From Tardiphaga sp. (GTDB lineage Bacteria > Pseudomonadota > Alphaproteobacteria > Rhizobiales > Xanthobacteraceae): 15,600 bases of DNA. Below the pieces are notes generated by a model. The model saw only the letters and a program-made list of their open reading frames with translations. It was not told the origin of the DNA and did no database searches. The stretch's first letter is position 1. Every line of letters starts with the position of its first letter. The position numbers were made by a program, and so were the translations under genes. Positions 6,777 through 13,852 of the stretch are shown one piece after another. The DNA lies in the NCBI GenBank assembly GCA_014377915.1, contig JACMOT010000193.1, forward strand, positions 1 through 15,600. The letters are read 5' to 3'.

Positions 6777-7502
6777 ATGTCCCGCGATCCCACGATTCCA
6801 AAATCGGCCAGCGACACCCTGACGACCAGGCCGTCGGCATCGGCCGATATCGCGGCTTTCGTGGCCAAGGCAAAGGCGATGTCGCCGCCGTCGGCGGGCG
6901 GCAAGGGCCGGCTGGTGTTCGCGCTGGATGCCACCATGAGCCGGCAGCCGACCTGGGACATGGCCTGCGCGCTGCAGGCCGACATGTTTCGCGAGGCGGC
7001 GGCGGTCGGCAGCCTCGACATCCGGCTGGTGTATTTCCGGGGCATGAGCGAGTGCCGGGCCAGCGGCTGGATCTCCGACACCGCCCAACTGGCCCGATTG
7101 ATGGGCAAGATCACCTGCCAGGGCGGCCAGACCCAGATCGGCAAGGTGTTGAGCGAAACGCGGCGCGAGGCGGTGGCCTCGGGCGTGCGGGCGCTGGTGT
7201 TTGTCGGCGACGCGATGGAAGAACATGTCGACGCGCTGTGTGCCAGCGCCGGCGAGCTCGGGCTGCTCAAGGTTCCCGTCTTCATGTTCCAGGAGGGGCA
7301 GGATCCGGCGGCCGAACAGGCGTTTCGCGAGATCGCCCGGCTGACCGGCGGCGCGTGGTGCCGATTCGATCCGGGCGCTGCCACGCAGTTGCGCGAGCTG
7401 CTGCGGGCGGTGGCGGCCTACGCCGCCGGCGGCCGCGACGCCTTGACGCGGTTGTCAAAGACGGCGCCCGGCGCCGCCCTTCTGCTCGGACAGATGACCT
7501 GA
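6777..7502 (+). CDS. von Willebrand factor A (VWA) domain protein
   Basis: The 241-residue cytosolic protein (no signal peptide or membrane helix) is a compact VWA domain with a complete metal-ion-dependent adhesion site: LVFALDATMS (Asp51, Thr53, Ser55; Thr replaces the first Ser of the usual motif), GGQTQI (Thr119) and VFVGDAMEE (Asp145). A disordered N-terminus (1-25) and a short helical C-terminus flank it. VWA domains of this kind usually mediate metal-dependent protein contacts within complexes. The J-domain gene starts 44 bp downstream on the same strand, and the hydrolase ends 71 bp upstream, so the VWA and J genes probably form an operon. A TACAAT hexamer at 6736-6741 could be part of a promoter, but no clear -35 accompanies it. 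The Shine-Dalgarno is weak, so the start is moderately certain. Confidence 0.85.
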   Translation: MSRDPTIPKSASDTLTTRPSASADIAAFVAKAKAMSPPSAGGKGRLVFALDATMSRQPTWDMACALQADMFREAAAVGSLDIRLVYFRGMSECRASGWISDTAQLARLMGKITCQGGQTQIGKVLSETRREAVASGVRALVFVGDAMEEHVDALCASAGELGLLKVPVFMFQEGQDPAAEQAFREIARLTGGAWCRFDPGAATQLRELLRAVAAYAAGGRDALTRLSKTAPGAALLLGQMT

Positions 7503-7546
7503 CGTCACGCTTTCGCTTCGCGCTGCGACCGCCTATCTAGTAAATC

Positions 7547-8278
7547 ATGCCTACTTTGATCGCCGGCGCGCTCGCCGTTTTCATTCTCTACACGCTGCTG
7601 CAGATGTTGCGGGCGGCCAACCCGGCCATTTTGGCACGCGGCGTCAAGATCGGCGGCGGTATCGTCGCGCTGGCGGTGGCGGCGTTCACCGGCATCAAGG
7701 GTGAGCTGGCGGTGGCCATTCCGCTCGGCATCTTCGGTGCCGGCCTGCTCGGTTGGTCGCCGTTCGGCACTTCAGGTTTCAGCAGCATCGGCGGCATGTT
7801 CGGGGGCGGCGCTGCGCGCAAGTCGGCAGGCCAGACCTCGGCGGTCCGCTCGCAATATCTCGACATGACGCTGGATCACGACAGCGGCGCGCTGACCGGC
7901 CGGTTCATCGCTGGCCCTCATGCCGGGCAGTCGCTTGACGCGTTCGACCTGCCTCAACTCGCCGCGATGATGGTCGGCTTCGATGCCGAGAGTATCGCGC
8001 TACTTGAAAGTTATCTGGACCGCCGGTTTCCCGCCTGGCGTCAGGACGCGCAGTTTGACGGGGCAGAGCGGGAGAGCCATGCGACGTCGAGCGGCAAAAT
8101 GACGGACGAGGAGGCTTATCAGATCCTTGGCCTGCAGCCGGGGGCGAGCCGCGAGGCGATCGGGCAGTCGCACCGATCGCTCATGAAGAAACTGCATCCC
8201 GACCAGGGGGGCTCGACGTACCTCGCGGCCAGGGTAAACGAGGCTAAAGACACTCTGCTTCGCACGCATCGCAACTAA
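7547..8278 (+). CDS. membrane-anchored J-domain (DnaJ-like) protein
   Basis: The 243-residue protein has hydrophobic segments at about 2-20, 35-50 and 55-72, then a Gly/Phe-rich stretch (SSIGGMFGGGAARKS, 79-93), a middle region (about 100-165) resembling part of other alphaproteobacterial membrane J proteins, and a C-terminal J domain (about 185-243). The J domain reads DEEAYQILGLQPGAS, then a helix ending MKKLHPDQGG with the diagnostic HPD at 217-219, then AARVNEAKDTLL. The HPD stimulates ATP hydrolysis by an Hsp70 such as DnaK. The layout (N-terminal anchor, C-terminal short J domain ending in a LNEAKD-type helix) recalls mitochondrial Tim14/Pam18. It probably recruits Hsp70 to the inner membrane; the client is unknown. 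It lies directly after the VWA gene, likely in the same operon. Confidence 0.87.
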   Translation: MPTLIAGALAVFILYTLLQMLRAANPAILARGVKIGGGIVALAVAAFTGIKGELAVAIPLGIFGAGLLGWSPFGTSGFSSIGGMFGGGAARKSAGQTSAVRSQYLDMTLDHDSGALTGRFIAGPHAGQSLDAFDLPQLAAMMVGFDAESIALLESYLDRRFPAWRQDAQFDGAERESHATSSGKMTDEEAYQILGLQPGASREAIGQSHRSLMKKLHPDQGGSTYLAARVNEAKDTLLRTHRN

Positions 8279-8410
8279 CTCCGTACGCTATCAACGCTAC
8301 ACAAGCTGCGAGTTTCTCCGGTTCTCTGTGGACGCTGTGTCGCCCGCCGTTGTCCGGCGTGGTCGATCATTCCCTTGCTGTGATGTGTAGCCGGGAAGTC
8401 TTGACGAGAG

Positions 8411-8478
8411 GTTTTCAGGCGCGGGTTTCTTTACCCTGAAACGAGAAATGGCCGGGACAAGGTCCCGGCCATTTCTCG
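8411..8478 (-). terminator. tandem hairpins, terminator of dac
   Basis: CGAGAAATGGCCGGGAC at 8442-8458 and its exact complement at 8462-8478 form a perfect 17-bp stem with a 3-base loop (AAG). A second hairpin (TTTCAGG 8413-8419, CCTGAAA 8435-8441) abuts it. On the minus strand the strong stem lies 22 bases after the dac stop and ends in TTTCTCGTTTC, so it fits a factor-independent terminator of dac. On the plus strand no T tract follows, though the stem may still stop readthrough from the J-domain gene. Confidence 0.7.
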
Positions 8479-8499
8479 CAGCGCATGAAGGTTGGACGC

Positions 8500-10287
8500 C
8501 TAGTTCTTGATGGTGATGCAGGAAATTTCCGAGCGCTTCAGCGTCTTGCAGACGGCTTCGGCCTGTTCGCGATCGAGTCCGGCAAAGCGGGCGCGGAACA
8601 GTTTCTTGTCGCCCTTCGACACCACCGTCTCGGTGAATGGATCAGCCTTGCCGAGCAGGCCGCGCGACTGTTCGCGGGCGGCGTCGAGGCGGAGGCGGGC
8701 TTCGCTTTCGCTGTCGAGCGCGCCGACCTGAATGATCCAGCCGGTATGGCTGGCGACCGGCTTGATCGCGCCGCCCTGTTGCACCGCCTGCGGTGCCGGC
8801 ACGGAGCGCGGCGATGGCTCGGCATAGGCCATGGCCTGGTGTTGCGGCGCCACGCTGGAGGCGGGCAGCACACCGAGCAGCCCCTGACCGGTGCCGAAAT
8901 TGGCCGGCTGTTTTGGCATTTCGGAACGCTGGTAGAGCGAGTTGGAGGCCTGCGGTGCATCAGCACGATCGGGGGCGTCGGTGCGGGAGATCGTGTTGGT
9001 GATCGTGGCGGCAGGCTGATCCGAGCCGGCCGAAGCCAGCTTGATCTGTCCGGACTTGACCTGGACGGTCTTCACCCGCACCGGCTTCATTGGCTCCGAA
9101 GAGCCGGGAATCGCGGAGATGGCGGGGCTTTCGATCACACCGCTGTTGAGCGGACCCGGTTCAGGCTTGCGCGCCGCCGGCAATGCTGCGGCCGCCGATG
9201 CGAGCACGGAGCGAGACAGCACCGGGGCGGCCGGGCGAACCGGTGTCTCGATGGGCTCGGCGGCGGCGGCGGCCACCTGAACGGCGCCGTTGACCTGAGT
9301 GACCTGCGTGGGGCGCGCCTCGGCGGCGGCCTCGGCGACATCGGCATTGGCCTCCGACGGGTTGCGCTCGGTGATCGCGGCGACGGTGCGGCGGGTCGCG
9401 CCCTTCTCGAGATTCTCGGCAAGCAGGCTGCGCATGGTGGCGGCGCGGGCGCCGCCGGAGCTGCCGCCTAACACGACGCCGTCCAGATGTCGATTGCCGC
9501 GGCGCATCGAGGTGACCAGGTTGAACCCGGAAGCGCGGGTGTAGCCGGTCTTGATGCCGTCGACGCCTTCGACGCTGCCGATCAGACGATTGTGGTTGCG
9601 GATGCTGTGGCCACGAAAATTGAATGAGGCGGTGGAGAAATAGCGGTAATAGCGCGGGAAGCGATCCTGGATGGCGCGGCCCAGCGTCGCCTGGTCGCGG
9701 GCGGTGGTGACCTGGTCGTCATTCGGCAGGCCGTTGGCATTGCGATAGACGGTGCGGCTCATGCCGAGCGCGCGGGCCTTGCGGGTCATCAGCTTGGCAA
9801 AATCGTCCTCGTCGCCCGCAATCGCCTCGGCGATGACGACCGATGCGTCATTGGCAGAGCGGGTCACCAGACCCTTGATGGCGTCTTCGACCGTAATGGT
9901 CTGGCCGGGGCGCAGGCCGAGCTTGGTGGGCGCCTGTTCCGACGCGTAGGGCGTCACATTCATTTCAGTATCGAGCGACATCTTGCCGGATTCGAGTTTC
10001 TCGAACAGCAGATACAGCGTCATGATCTTGGTGAGCGAGGCCGGATGGCGCAGCGCATCCGGATTGTTCGACGACAGCACGGCGCCGGAATTGCCGTCCA
10101 CCATGATCGAGGAGAAGGCCGGGCTGTAGCCACCGCCACGGCTGACGCTGTGTTTGCCGGAGCGATGCTTGCCGTGCCGGCGGGCGTCGGCGGAATCGGT
10201 CGTGATAAAGATAGTCGCGGTGAGAGTTGCCAGCCCAAGGGCGCACACCCTGAGCGTGCGCGACGAAGCAAACGTTGTGCGAAGCAT
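8500..10287 (-). CDS. D-alanyl-D-alanine carboxypeptidase (PBP5-like) with SPOR domain
   Basis: The 595-residue precursor has a signal peptide (about 1-36, ending in SADA), then a basic RRHGKHRSGKH linker. The serine peptidase domain (about 50-295) carries all three catalytic motifs: SLTK at 84-87 (nucleophile Ser84), SAN at 144-146 and KTG at 246-248. It removes the terminal D-alanine from peptidoglycan pentapeptides in the periplasm. A long Ala/Pro-rich, low-complexity linker (about 300-512) connects to a C-terminal SPOR domain (about 515-595, beginning GWIIQVGALDSESEA), which in known proteins binds denuded glycan at the division septum. The usual PBP5 C-terminal amphipathic anchor is replaced by this linker plus SPOR. 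GGGGAAG precedes the ATG. The gene is divergent from the phasin gene and ends at a strong hairpin. The family is sure; I withhold a dacA/dacF symbol. Confidence 0.95.
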   Translation of the reverse strand: MLRTTFASSRTLRVCALGLATLTATIFITTDSADARRHGKHRSGKHSVSRGGGYSPAFSSIMVDGNSGAVLSSNNPDALRHPASLTKIMTLYLLFEKLESGKMSLDTEMNVTPYASEQAPTKLGLRPGQTITVEDAIKGLVTRSANDASVVIAEAIAGDEDDFAKLMTRKARALGMSRTVYRNANGLPNDDQVTTARDQATLGRAIQDRFPRYYRYFSTASFNFRGHSIRNHNRLIGSVEGVDGIKTGYTRASGFNLVTSMRRGNRHLDGVVLGGSSGGARAATMRSLLAENLEKGATRRTVAAITERNPSEANADVAEAAAEARPTQVTQVNGAVQVAAAAAEPIETPVRPAAPVLSRSVLASAAAALPAARKPEPGPLNSGVIESPAISAIPGSSEPMKPVRVKTVQVKSGQIKLASAGSDQPAATITNTISRTDAPDRADAPQASNSLYQRSEMPKQPANFGTGQGLLGVLPASSVAPQHQAMAYAEPSPRSVPAPQAVQQGGAIKPVASHTGWIIQVGALDSESEARLRLDAAREQSRGLLGKADPFTETVVSKGDKKLFRARFAGLDREQAEAVCKTLKRSEISCITIKN

Positions 10288-10336
10288 GAACTTCCCCGTC
10301 CGATTTCCAGTCTAAATCACTGGTTCGTGGGGCCAA

Positions 10337-10365
10337 ATTATGCCCGACAACCCAGGATCTGTCCC
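10337..10365 (-). promoter_or_regulatory. candidate sigma-70 promoter for dac
   Basis: Read on the minus strand, GGGACA (10365-10360) matches the -35 consensus at four of six bases. CATAAT (10342-10337) matches the -10 at five of six, with a 17-base spacer. The -10 lies about 50 bases before the dac start codon at 10287. Confidence 0.4.
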
Positions 10366-10559
10366 AGTTAAAGCGCTCAGCCTGAACAAATCTCTCGGCG
10401 CATGGCGATCATGCCACGTGCTAAGAGGTTGTGTTCACGCGGTTTTCCATCTGTCGGCCGGAACGCAACACTACAGAGAATCAAACTAGAACCGGCGAGT
10501 TTCCAAAAGGTTAAGCAACCCTTGCCGCAACCCGACCTATTCGCAGCATTGTGGTAATA

Positions 10560-10574
10560 TTGTGCGTCGCACAA
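10560..10574. promoter_or_regulatory. palindromic PhaR/AniA-like operator of the phasin gene
   Basis: TTGTGCGTCGCACAA is a perfect 7-bp inverted repeat around one central base. It includes TGCGTCGCACAA, a full match to the consensus TGCRNYGCASMA recalled for PHB regulators in Rhizobiales. It ends 5 bases upstream of the -35 hexamer, a position suited to repression. A near-identical site lies upstream of the hydrolase at 5827. Confidence 0.55.
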
Positions 10575-10579
10575 AATTC

Positions 10580-10607
10580 TTGACCTTATGCTGCACTGCA
10601 CTATAAG
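10580..10607 (+). promoter_or_regulatory. phasin promoter with a TGC-rich site in its spacer
   Basis: TTGACC (-35, 10580-10585) and TATAAG (-10, 10602-10607) are separated by 16 bases. The spacer contains CTGCACTGCA; TGCACTGCACTA at 10592-10603 matches the PhaR-like consensus at 11 of 12 positions. A regulator bound here would cover the promoter. Transcription would start near 10614, giving a leader of about 58 bases. Confidence 0.6.
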
Positions 10608-10655
10608 TGGCGACAGTCAGTTCCCGGCAGTTCCGGAGATCGCTGACATAAGTCT

Positions 10656-10664
10656 GGGAAAGGA
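10656..10664 (+). promoter_or_regulatory. ribosome binding site for the GTG-started phasin
   Basis: GGGAAAGGA lies 7 bases before the GTG at 10672 and decides that start. The in-frame ATG at 10588 lies inside the promoter and has no Shine-Dalgarno. Confidence 0.7.
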
Positions 10665-10671
10665 TTCCACC

Positions 10672-11007
10672 GTGATTAAAGTCGAGCAGATTCAGCAGTA
10701 CGGCAAAGAGCAGTTCGAGAGCGCCGTTGCTTCGGCCACCACGCTTCAGAACGGTGCGCAGGCCATTGCGGCTGTCGTTGGCGATTACACCAAGAAGTCG
10801 TTCGAAGATGGCAATGCCTTCGTCGCCAAGCTGTCCGGTGTGAAGTCGATCGAAAAAGCGGTCGAAATGCAGACCGAATATGCCAAGTCGAGCTACGAGG
10901 CCTTCGTCGCGGAATCGCAGAAGATCGGCGCGCTCTATACCGATCTCGCCAAGCAGGCCTACAAGCCGTTCGAAGGCTTCATGGCCAAGATCAATCCCGC
11001 CAGCTAA
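10672..11007 (+). CDS. phasin family protein (PHB granule-associated)
   Basis: The 111-residue protein (GTG start) is almost wholly helical and amphipathic, with Ala, Lys, Glu and Gln dominating and no Cys, membrane helix or signal peptide. The opening IKVEQIQQYGKEQFESAV, the middle DYTKKSFEDGNAFVAKLSGVKSIEKAVEMQTEYAKSSYE-type block and the ending KIGALYTDLAKQAYKPFEGFMAK are typical of alphaproteobacterial phasins, which coat polyhydroxyalkanoate granules and limit their size. The length is at the short end of the family (about 110-150). A GTG start with a strong Shine-Dalgarno follows a promoter bearing two TGC-rich PhaR-like sites, so repression relieved by nascent PHB granules is a reasonable inference. 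A strong bidirectional terminator follows. No phaC, phaZ or phaR lies in the window. Confidence 0.9.
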   Translation: MIKVEQIQQYGKEQFESAVASATTLQNGAQAIAAVVGDYTKKSFEDGNAFVAKLSGVKSIEKAVEMQTEYAKSSYEAFVAESQKIGALYTDLAKQAYKPFEGFMAKINPAS

Positions 11008-11025
11008 TTCAGGCGACCCGAACGC

Positions 11026-11057
11026 AAAACGCCCGGCCGCGAGGCCGGGCGTTTTTT
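11026..11057. terminator. bidirectional rho-independent terminator
   Basis: AAAACGCCCGGCC (11026-11038) and GGCCGGGCGTTTT (11043-11055) form a perfect 13-bp stem with a GCGA loop. Six T residues follow on the plus strand (11052-11057), and the A run at 11026-11029 supplies a T tract on the minus strand. It sits between the phasin stop (11007) and the stop of the convergent Tad/VWA gene (11077), and so can serve both. Confidence 0.9.
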
Positions 11058-11076
11058 ATGGCGACCACCTTCAGAT

Positions 11077-12768
11077 TTAGTTGGCGACACGCAGTTTTGA
11101 CAGCGAGTTGCCGATCGACTTGAAGGCGTCGGCGGTCTGCGAGGCCGCGGTCACGAGGTAGAAATTGCTCGATCCGCTCGCGCAATATTGCAGCACGGTG
11201 GAGGTTGGGTCGGCCGGTTTGCCGGTATTGACCTGCACGGTGTAGATCGTGATGCCGGCGGCCTTGATGTTGTCGCACATGATCTTCTGCCGATCATCGA
11301 TCGCCGTGCCATTCTGGCTTGAGCCGTTACCATTCACAGGCCAGCGGTTTTCAGTATTCAATCCGTCCGACAGCAGGATGATCGACTTCTGATAGGTGTA
11401 GTTGCCATCTTCAGCGGGGGCATTGAACGGCGCTGTCTGGCCAAGCGACTGCCACGCCAGAGCCAGGCCGATCGGCTGGTTGGTGCCGCCCGTGGCCTGC
11501 ATGGCGTCGATACCGGATTTGAGCGCCGTCCAGTTATAGCTCAACGGCGTGACCGGCAGCAGCAGCGGGGAATTGCCCGGCGCGCAATACGATTCCTTGT
11601 TTTCATAGTACTGCTCAGCCGGAAACAGCGAGGCGACCGTGGCCAAGGCAGGCGGGGTGTTCTTGACGTCGTAATCCGGTGTGCGGTCGGCGATGCAGCC
11701 CGACCAGGTGTTGTGATTGTTCGGCGTCCAGACGTGGGTGTAGGTCGGCTGTTTGCAAACCGTGCCGCTGCCGGAGCCGGTGCATGTGCACGCGGTCGCG
11801 AAGCCGCTGCAACTCGCGTACTTTCCTGTGCTGACATTCGTGGTGGATGTCGATGCGACGCTCGTGTAGCAGCCGTTGATCAAATAGTGGTAGGCATAGC
11901 TGTTACTGCTGCGGTCCCCCCCCGGACAGATCAGTCCCGAGGTCGGAATGGTACCGACGACCGTCGTGCTGGCCGGTCCGTTCATGCACGTAAAGCCGTC
12001 GCTCGACATACTCCACGGGCATGGCGAGCCTGGTCCAAGTAGTGCCCAGTTGCTGGGCTTGTTCGACGACCCCACCAGGTCAGGTGCCTCGGCTTCCCAA
12101 TCGGTCCAGTCGATCCAGGTCTGGTTGTAGTTGCTAGCGCCCATATTCACGTCTTTGGCAAAGGGGACGACGGAGATGTAGACATCGCCATCCGTCTTGG
12201 CGAGCGGGCTGAGCTGGTCGATCAGGTTCTTTGCCGCGGTCTTCAAGGCGTCGAGCTTGCCGTCGGAATTCATCGATCCGGTATTGTCGAGCGCCATCGC
12301 CACCCGCATCCGGGAGGTGCCCCAGTTTGTGGTGGAGGCGGTACTGATCCCCATGCTGGGAAAGCCGACCAGTTTCATGAAATCGGTCTTGACGCTGCCG
12401 GCTGTGCTGAGCACGACCGTGGAGCCGTTGCCGGTATTGGCGGCATAGATCGCGGTGATCGGCGACACCGTGGCATTGACGTTGGTGTAGAGCGAATTGA
12501 AATAAGTCTGCGCCAGCGCGGTGATCTGCGCCTGGCTCAGGCTGGGACTGGCGGCGACATCTCTCGAGACCATGAGGGCTGCCGAATCCAGCGCCACCTG
12601 CATCGAAGATCTCGCGGAGTTGGTCCGGCTGTAATCGACCGCGGCGCCGACAAAGGCCAGCAGCGGCACGACCAGGATACCGAACATGATCGCGACATTG
12701 CCGCTGTTCGATCGGGTGAACCGCGCCAGGCATTGTTGCGCTTGAGATTTGAGCAGTCGAATGTACAT
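11077..12768 (-). CDS. Tad-N / VWA domain pilus-assembly-like protein (TadG type)
   Basis: The 563-residue product (from the ATG at 12766-12768; a GTG at 12775-12777 would add 3) has a basic N-terminus, then a TadE/G-like helix with flanks SGNVAIMFGILVVPLLAFVGAAVDYSR-type (helix about 24-44), a pilin-like helical stretch rich in small residues, and a VWA domain. The metal site is complete: ALDNTGSM (Asp161, Ser165), GGTNQP (Thr429) and LLSDGLN (Asp468). About 200 residues (212-417) are inserted inside the VWA fold between the first and second metal-site motifs. This insert is Ser/Thr/Gly-rich and contains ten cysteines, suggesting a disulfide-stabilised extracytoplasmic module. Most of the protein should lie in the periplasm. 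No other tad/cpa genes are nearby, so it may act outside a Flp pilus. It ends at the bidirectional terminator shared with phasin. Confidence 0.87.
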   Translation of the reverse strand: MYIRLLKSQAQQCLARFTRSNSGNVAIMFGILVVPLLAFVGAAVDYSRTNSARSSMQVALDSAALMVSRDVAASPSLSQAQITALAQTYFNSLYTNVNATVSPITAIYAANTGNGSTVVLSTAGSVKTDFMKLVGFPSMGISTASTTNWGTSRMRVAMALDNTGSMNSDGKLDALKTAAKNLIDQLSPLAKTDGDVYISVVPFAKDVNMGASNYNQTWIDWTDWEAEAPDLVGSSNKPSNWALLGPGSPCPWSMSSDGFTCMNGPASTTVVGTIPTSGLICPGGDRSSNSYAYHYLINGCYTSVASTSTTNVSTGKYASCSGFATACTCTGSGSGTVCKQPTYTHVWTPNNHNTWSGCIADRTPDYDVKNTPPALATVASLFPAEQYYENKESYCAPGNSPLLLPVTPLSYNWTALKSGIDAMQATGGTNQPIGLALAWQSLGQTAPFNAPAEDGNYTYQKSIILLSDGLNTENRWPVNGNGSSQNGTAIDDRQKIMCDNIKAAGITIYTVQVNTGKPADPTSTVLQYCASGSSNFYLVTAASQTADAFKSIGNSLSKLRVAN

Positions 12769-13257
12769 GGCCACCACCGAGCTGGAATTCCAGCGGTATT
12801 TCGCCGCGGTCGCCTAAACAGGTGGTAAAGGTCTCTGCGGAATGCCGGTAAATGGCCTGCTGATGCGGTGGGGTCGGTTGCTATCGTCAACGGCGGCTAA
12901 ATGGCGTGCCGGATCATTTGGGCAAACCGGAAGGATCGATTAACCTTGCGTGCTGGCGGCACCGCCGCGAGTCGCGGCGGCGCTGGTGCTGGCTGGATTT
13001 TCTGCCCTGCCGTGTGCTTGCAGCAGGCAAGGCTGGAACCCATATCCCGATTGTCGGACTGTTTCGGTCCGGCGATGATCGCCAGTCTGTCCGGCGACCG
13101 CATGGCCTGTTTCCGAGCCCTGTGACCGGCAGTGGCCATGATGCTCGAGGACGCCGATACCTATCTCATGTTGCAGACAATTCCAGACCTGAATTCGCGC
13201 GGGAAGCCGATGCCCGAACCGATCTCCGTCCAGTGCCGTGATTTCCGGGCTCCCGGG
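12769..13257. other. gap upstream of clpS, no convincing gene
   Basis: The Tad/VWA gene diverges from clpS here. Small open frames on both strands (for example 12901-13125 plus, 12897-13139 minus) look like shadows without family resemblance. The clpS frame is open from 13132, and part of this stretch may be translated if clpS starts early (ATG at 13132, 13138 or 13210). A 13-base palindrome, GGCGATGATCGCC, lies at 13071-13083. I see no clear sigma-70 promoter. Confidence 0.5.
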
Positions 13258-13617
13258 ATGAGTGGCGCTGACCGTCCGTCGGGGGCGGGCAATGATGAAG
13301 GTCGATCGGGCACGCCGGGCGGGCCGAACACCTCGGTGATCACCAAGGTGAAGCCGAAAACCAAGAAGCCGAGCCTCTACCGCGTGCTGATTCTGAACGA
13401 TGATTACACCCCGATGGAATTCGTCGTTCATGTGCTGGAGAAATTTTTCCAGAAAAACGCCGAGGCGGCGACCGAGATCATGCTGCATGTCCACCATCAT
13501 GGCATCGGCGAGTGCGGTGTATTCACCTACGAGATCGCCGAAACCAAGGTGACGCAGGTGATGGATTTCGCGCGCAAGCACCAGCACCCTTTGCAATGCG
13601 TGATGGAAAAGAAGTAG
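13258..13617 (+). CDS. clpS: ATP-dependent Clp protease adaptor ClpS
   Basis: ClpS is a small cytosolic adaptor that binds N-degron substrates and delivers them to the ClpA hexamer. From the chosen ATG the protein has 119 residues: a flexible Gly/Ser/Lys-rich N-terminal tail (1-38), needed in known ClpS for engaging ClpA, and the core domain. The core shows [20 protein letters not shown] (41-60), with Asn47, Asp48 and Asp49 and the Met53 gatekeeper of the N-degron pocket, then [25 protein letters not shown] (74-98), whose His79 matches the pocket histidine. The C-terminus [12 protein letters not shown] is typical. The frame extends upstream to 13132, giving up to 161 residues, longer than usual; no start has a strong Shine-Dalgarno, so the start is uncertain. 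clpA follows after 235 bp. Confidence 0.93.
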   Translation: MSGADRPSGAGNDEGRSGTPGGPNTSVITKVKPKTKKPSLYRVLILNDDYTPMEFVVHVLEKFFQKNAEAATEIMLHVHHHGIGECGVFTYEIAETKVTQVMDFARKHQHPLQCVMEKK

Positions 13618-13627
13618 CCTTTCCGAC

Positions 13628-13651
13628 AAGCCCTGTTTGGGAACGGGTTTT
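13628..13651 (+). terminator. weak rho-independent terminator after clpS
   Basis: AAGCCC (13628-13633) pairs with GGGTTT (13645-13650, one G-T pair). The stem continues with GTT and AAC around a TGGG loop, with one bulged T, and is followed by TTTT overlapping the stem (13648-13651). It would partly separate clpS from clpA transcription. Confidence 0.45.
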
Positions 13652-13852
13652 GCAGTGAAATATCCGTATTCGACCAGGCGCCCCGGCGTGTCGGCATCCT
13701 GTTGGTGCGGCCGTCGGTCCCGAGGCCGGGTTAGTTAAGCGACGCAACGGGAACCACTTTCGCCACGATCTTGCGTACCTATATGGGGAAAGGTTCCAGT
13801 TGCCTGAGGCGGCAACGCCCATCATGATGGTGGGGGCCAAAGAGGACGCGGA

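Larger units (their letters stand above)
10288..10671. other. divergent intergenic region between dac and the phasin gene
   Basis: This 384-bp gap carries the promoters for both neighbours (listed separately) and no convincing gene. A 74-codon minus-strand frame (10377-10601) crosses the phasin promoter and operators, has no family resemblance, and is not counted. The stretch 10470-10580 is visibly AT-richer than the flanking coding DNA. The part around 10380-10470 shows nothing I can name. Confidence 0.6.

Noticed and set aside
6258..7226. 322-codon minus-strand open frame spanning the hydrolase and VWA genes
   Set aside because: It crosses two clear plus-strand genes and the gap between them and has no recognisable domain; a GC-bias shadow.
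8485..9471. 328-codon plus-strand open frame antisense to dac
   Set aside because: It runs opposite the linker and SPOR coding region of dac, is Gly/Arg-rich low complexity, and starts over the dac stop and terminator region.
10377..10601. 74-codon minus-strand frame between dac and the phasin gene
   Set aside because: It covers the phasin promoter and operators, has no resemblance to known proteins and no convincing ribosome binding site.
12901..13125. 74-codon plus-strand frame upstream of clpS
   Set aside because: No domain, no ribosome binding site, and composition like out-of-frame GC-rich DNA.
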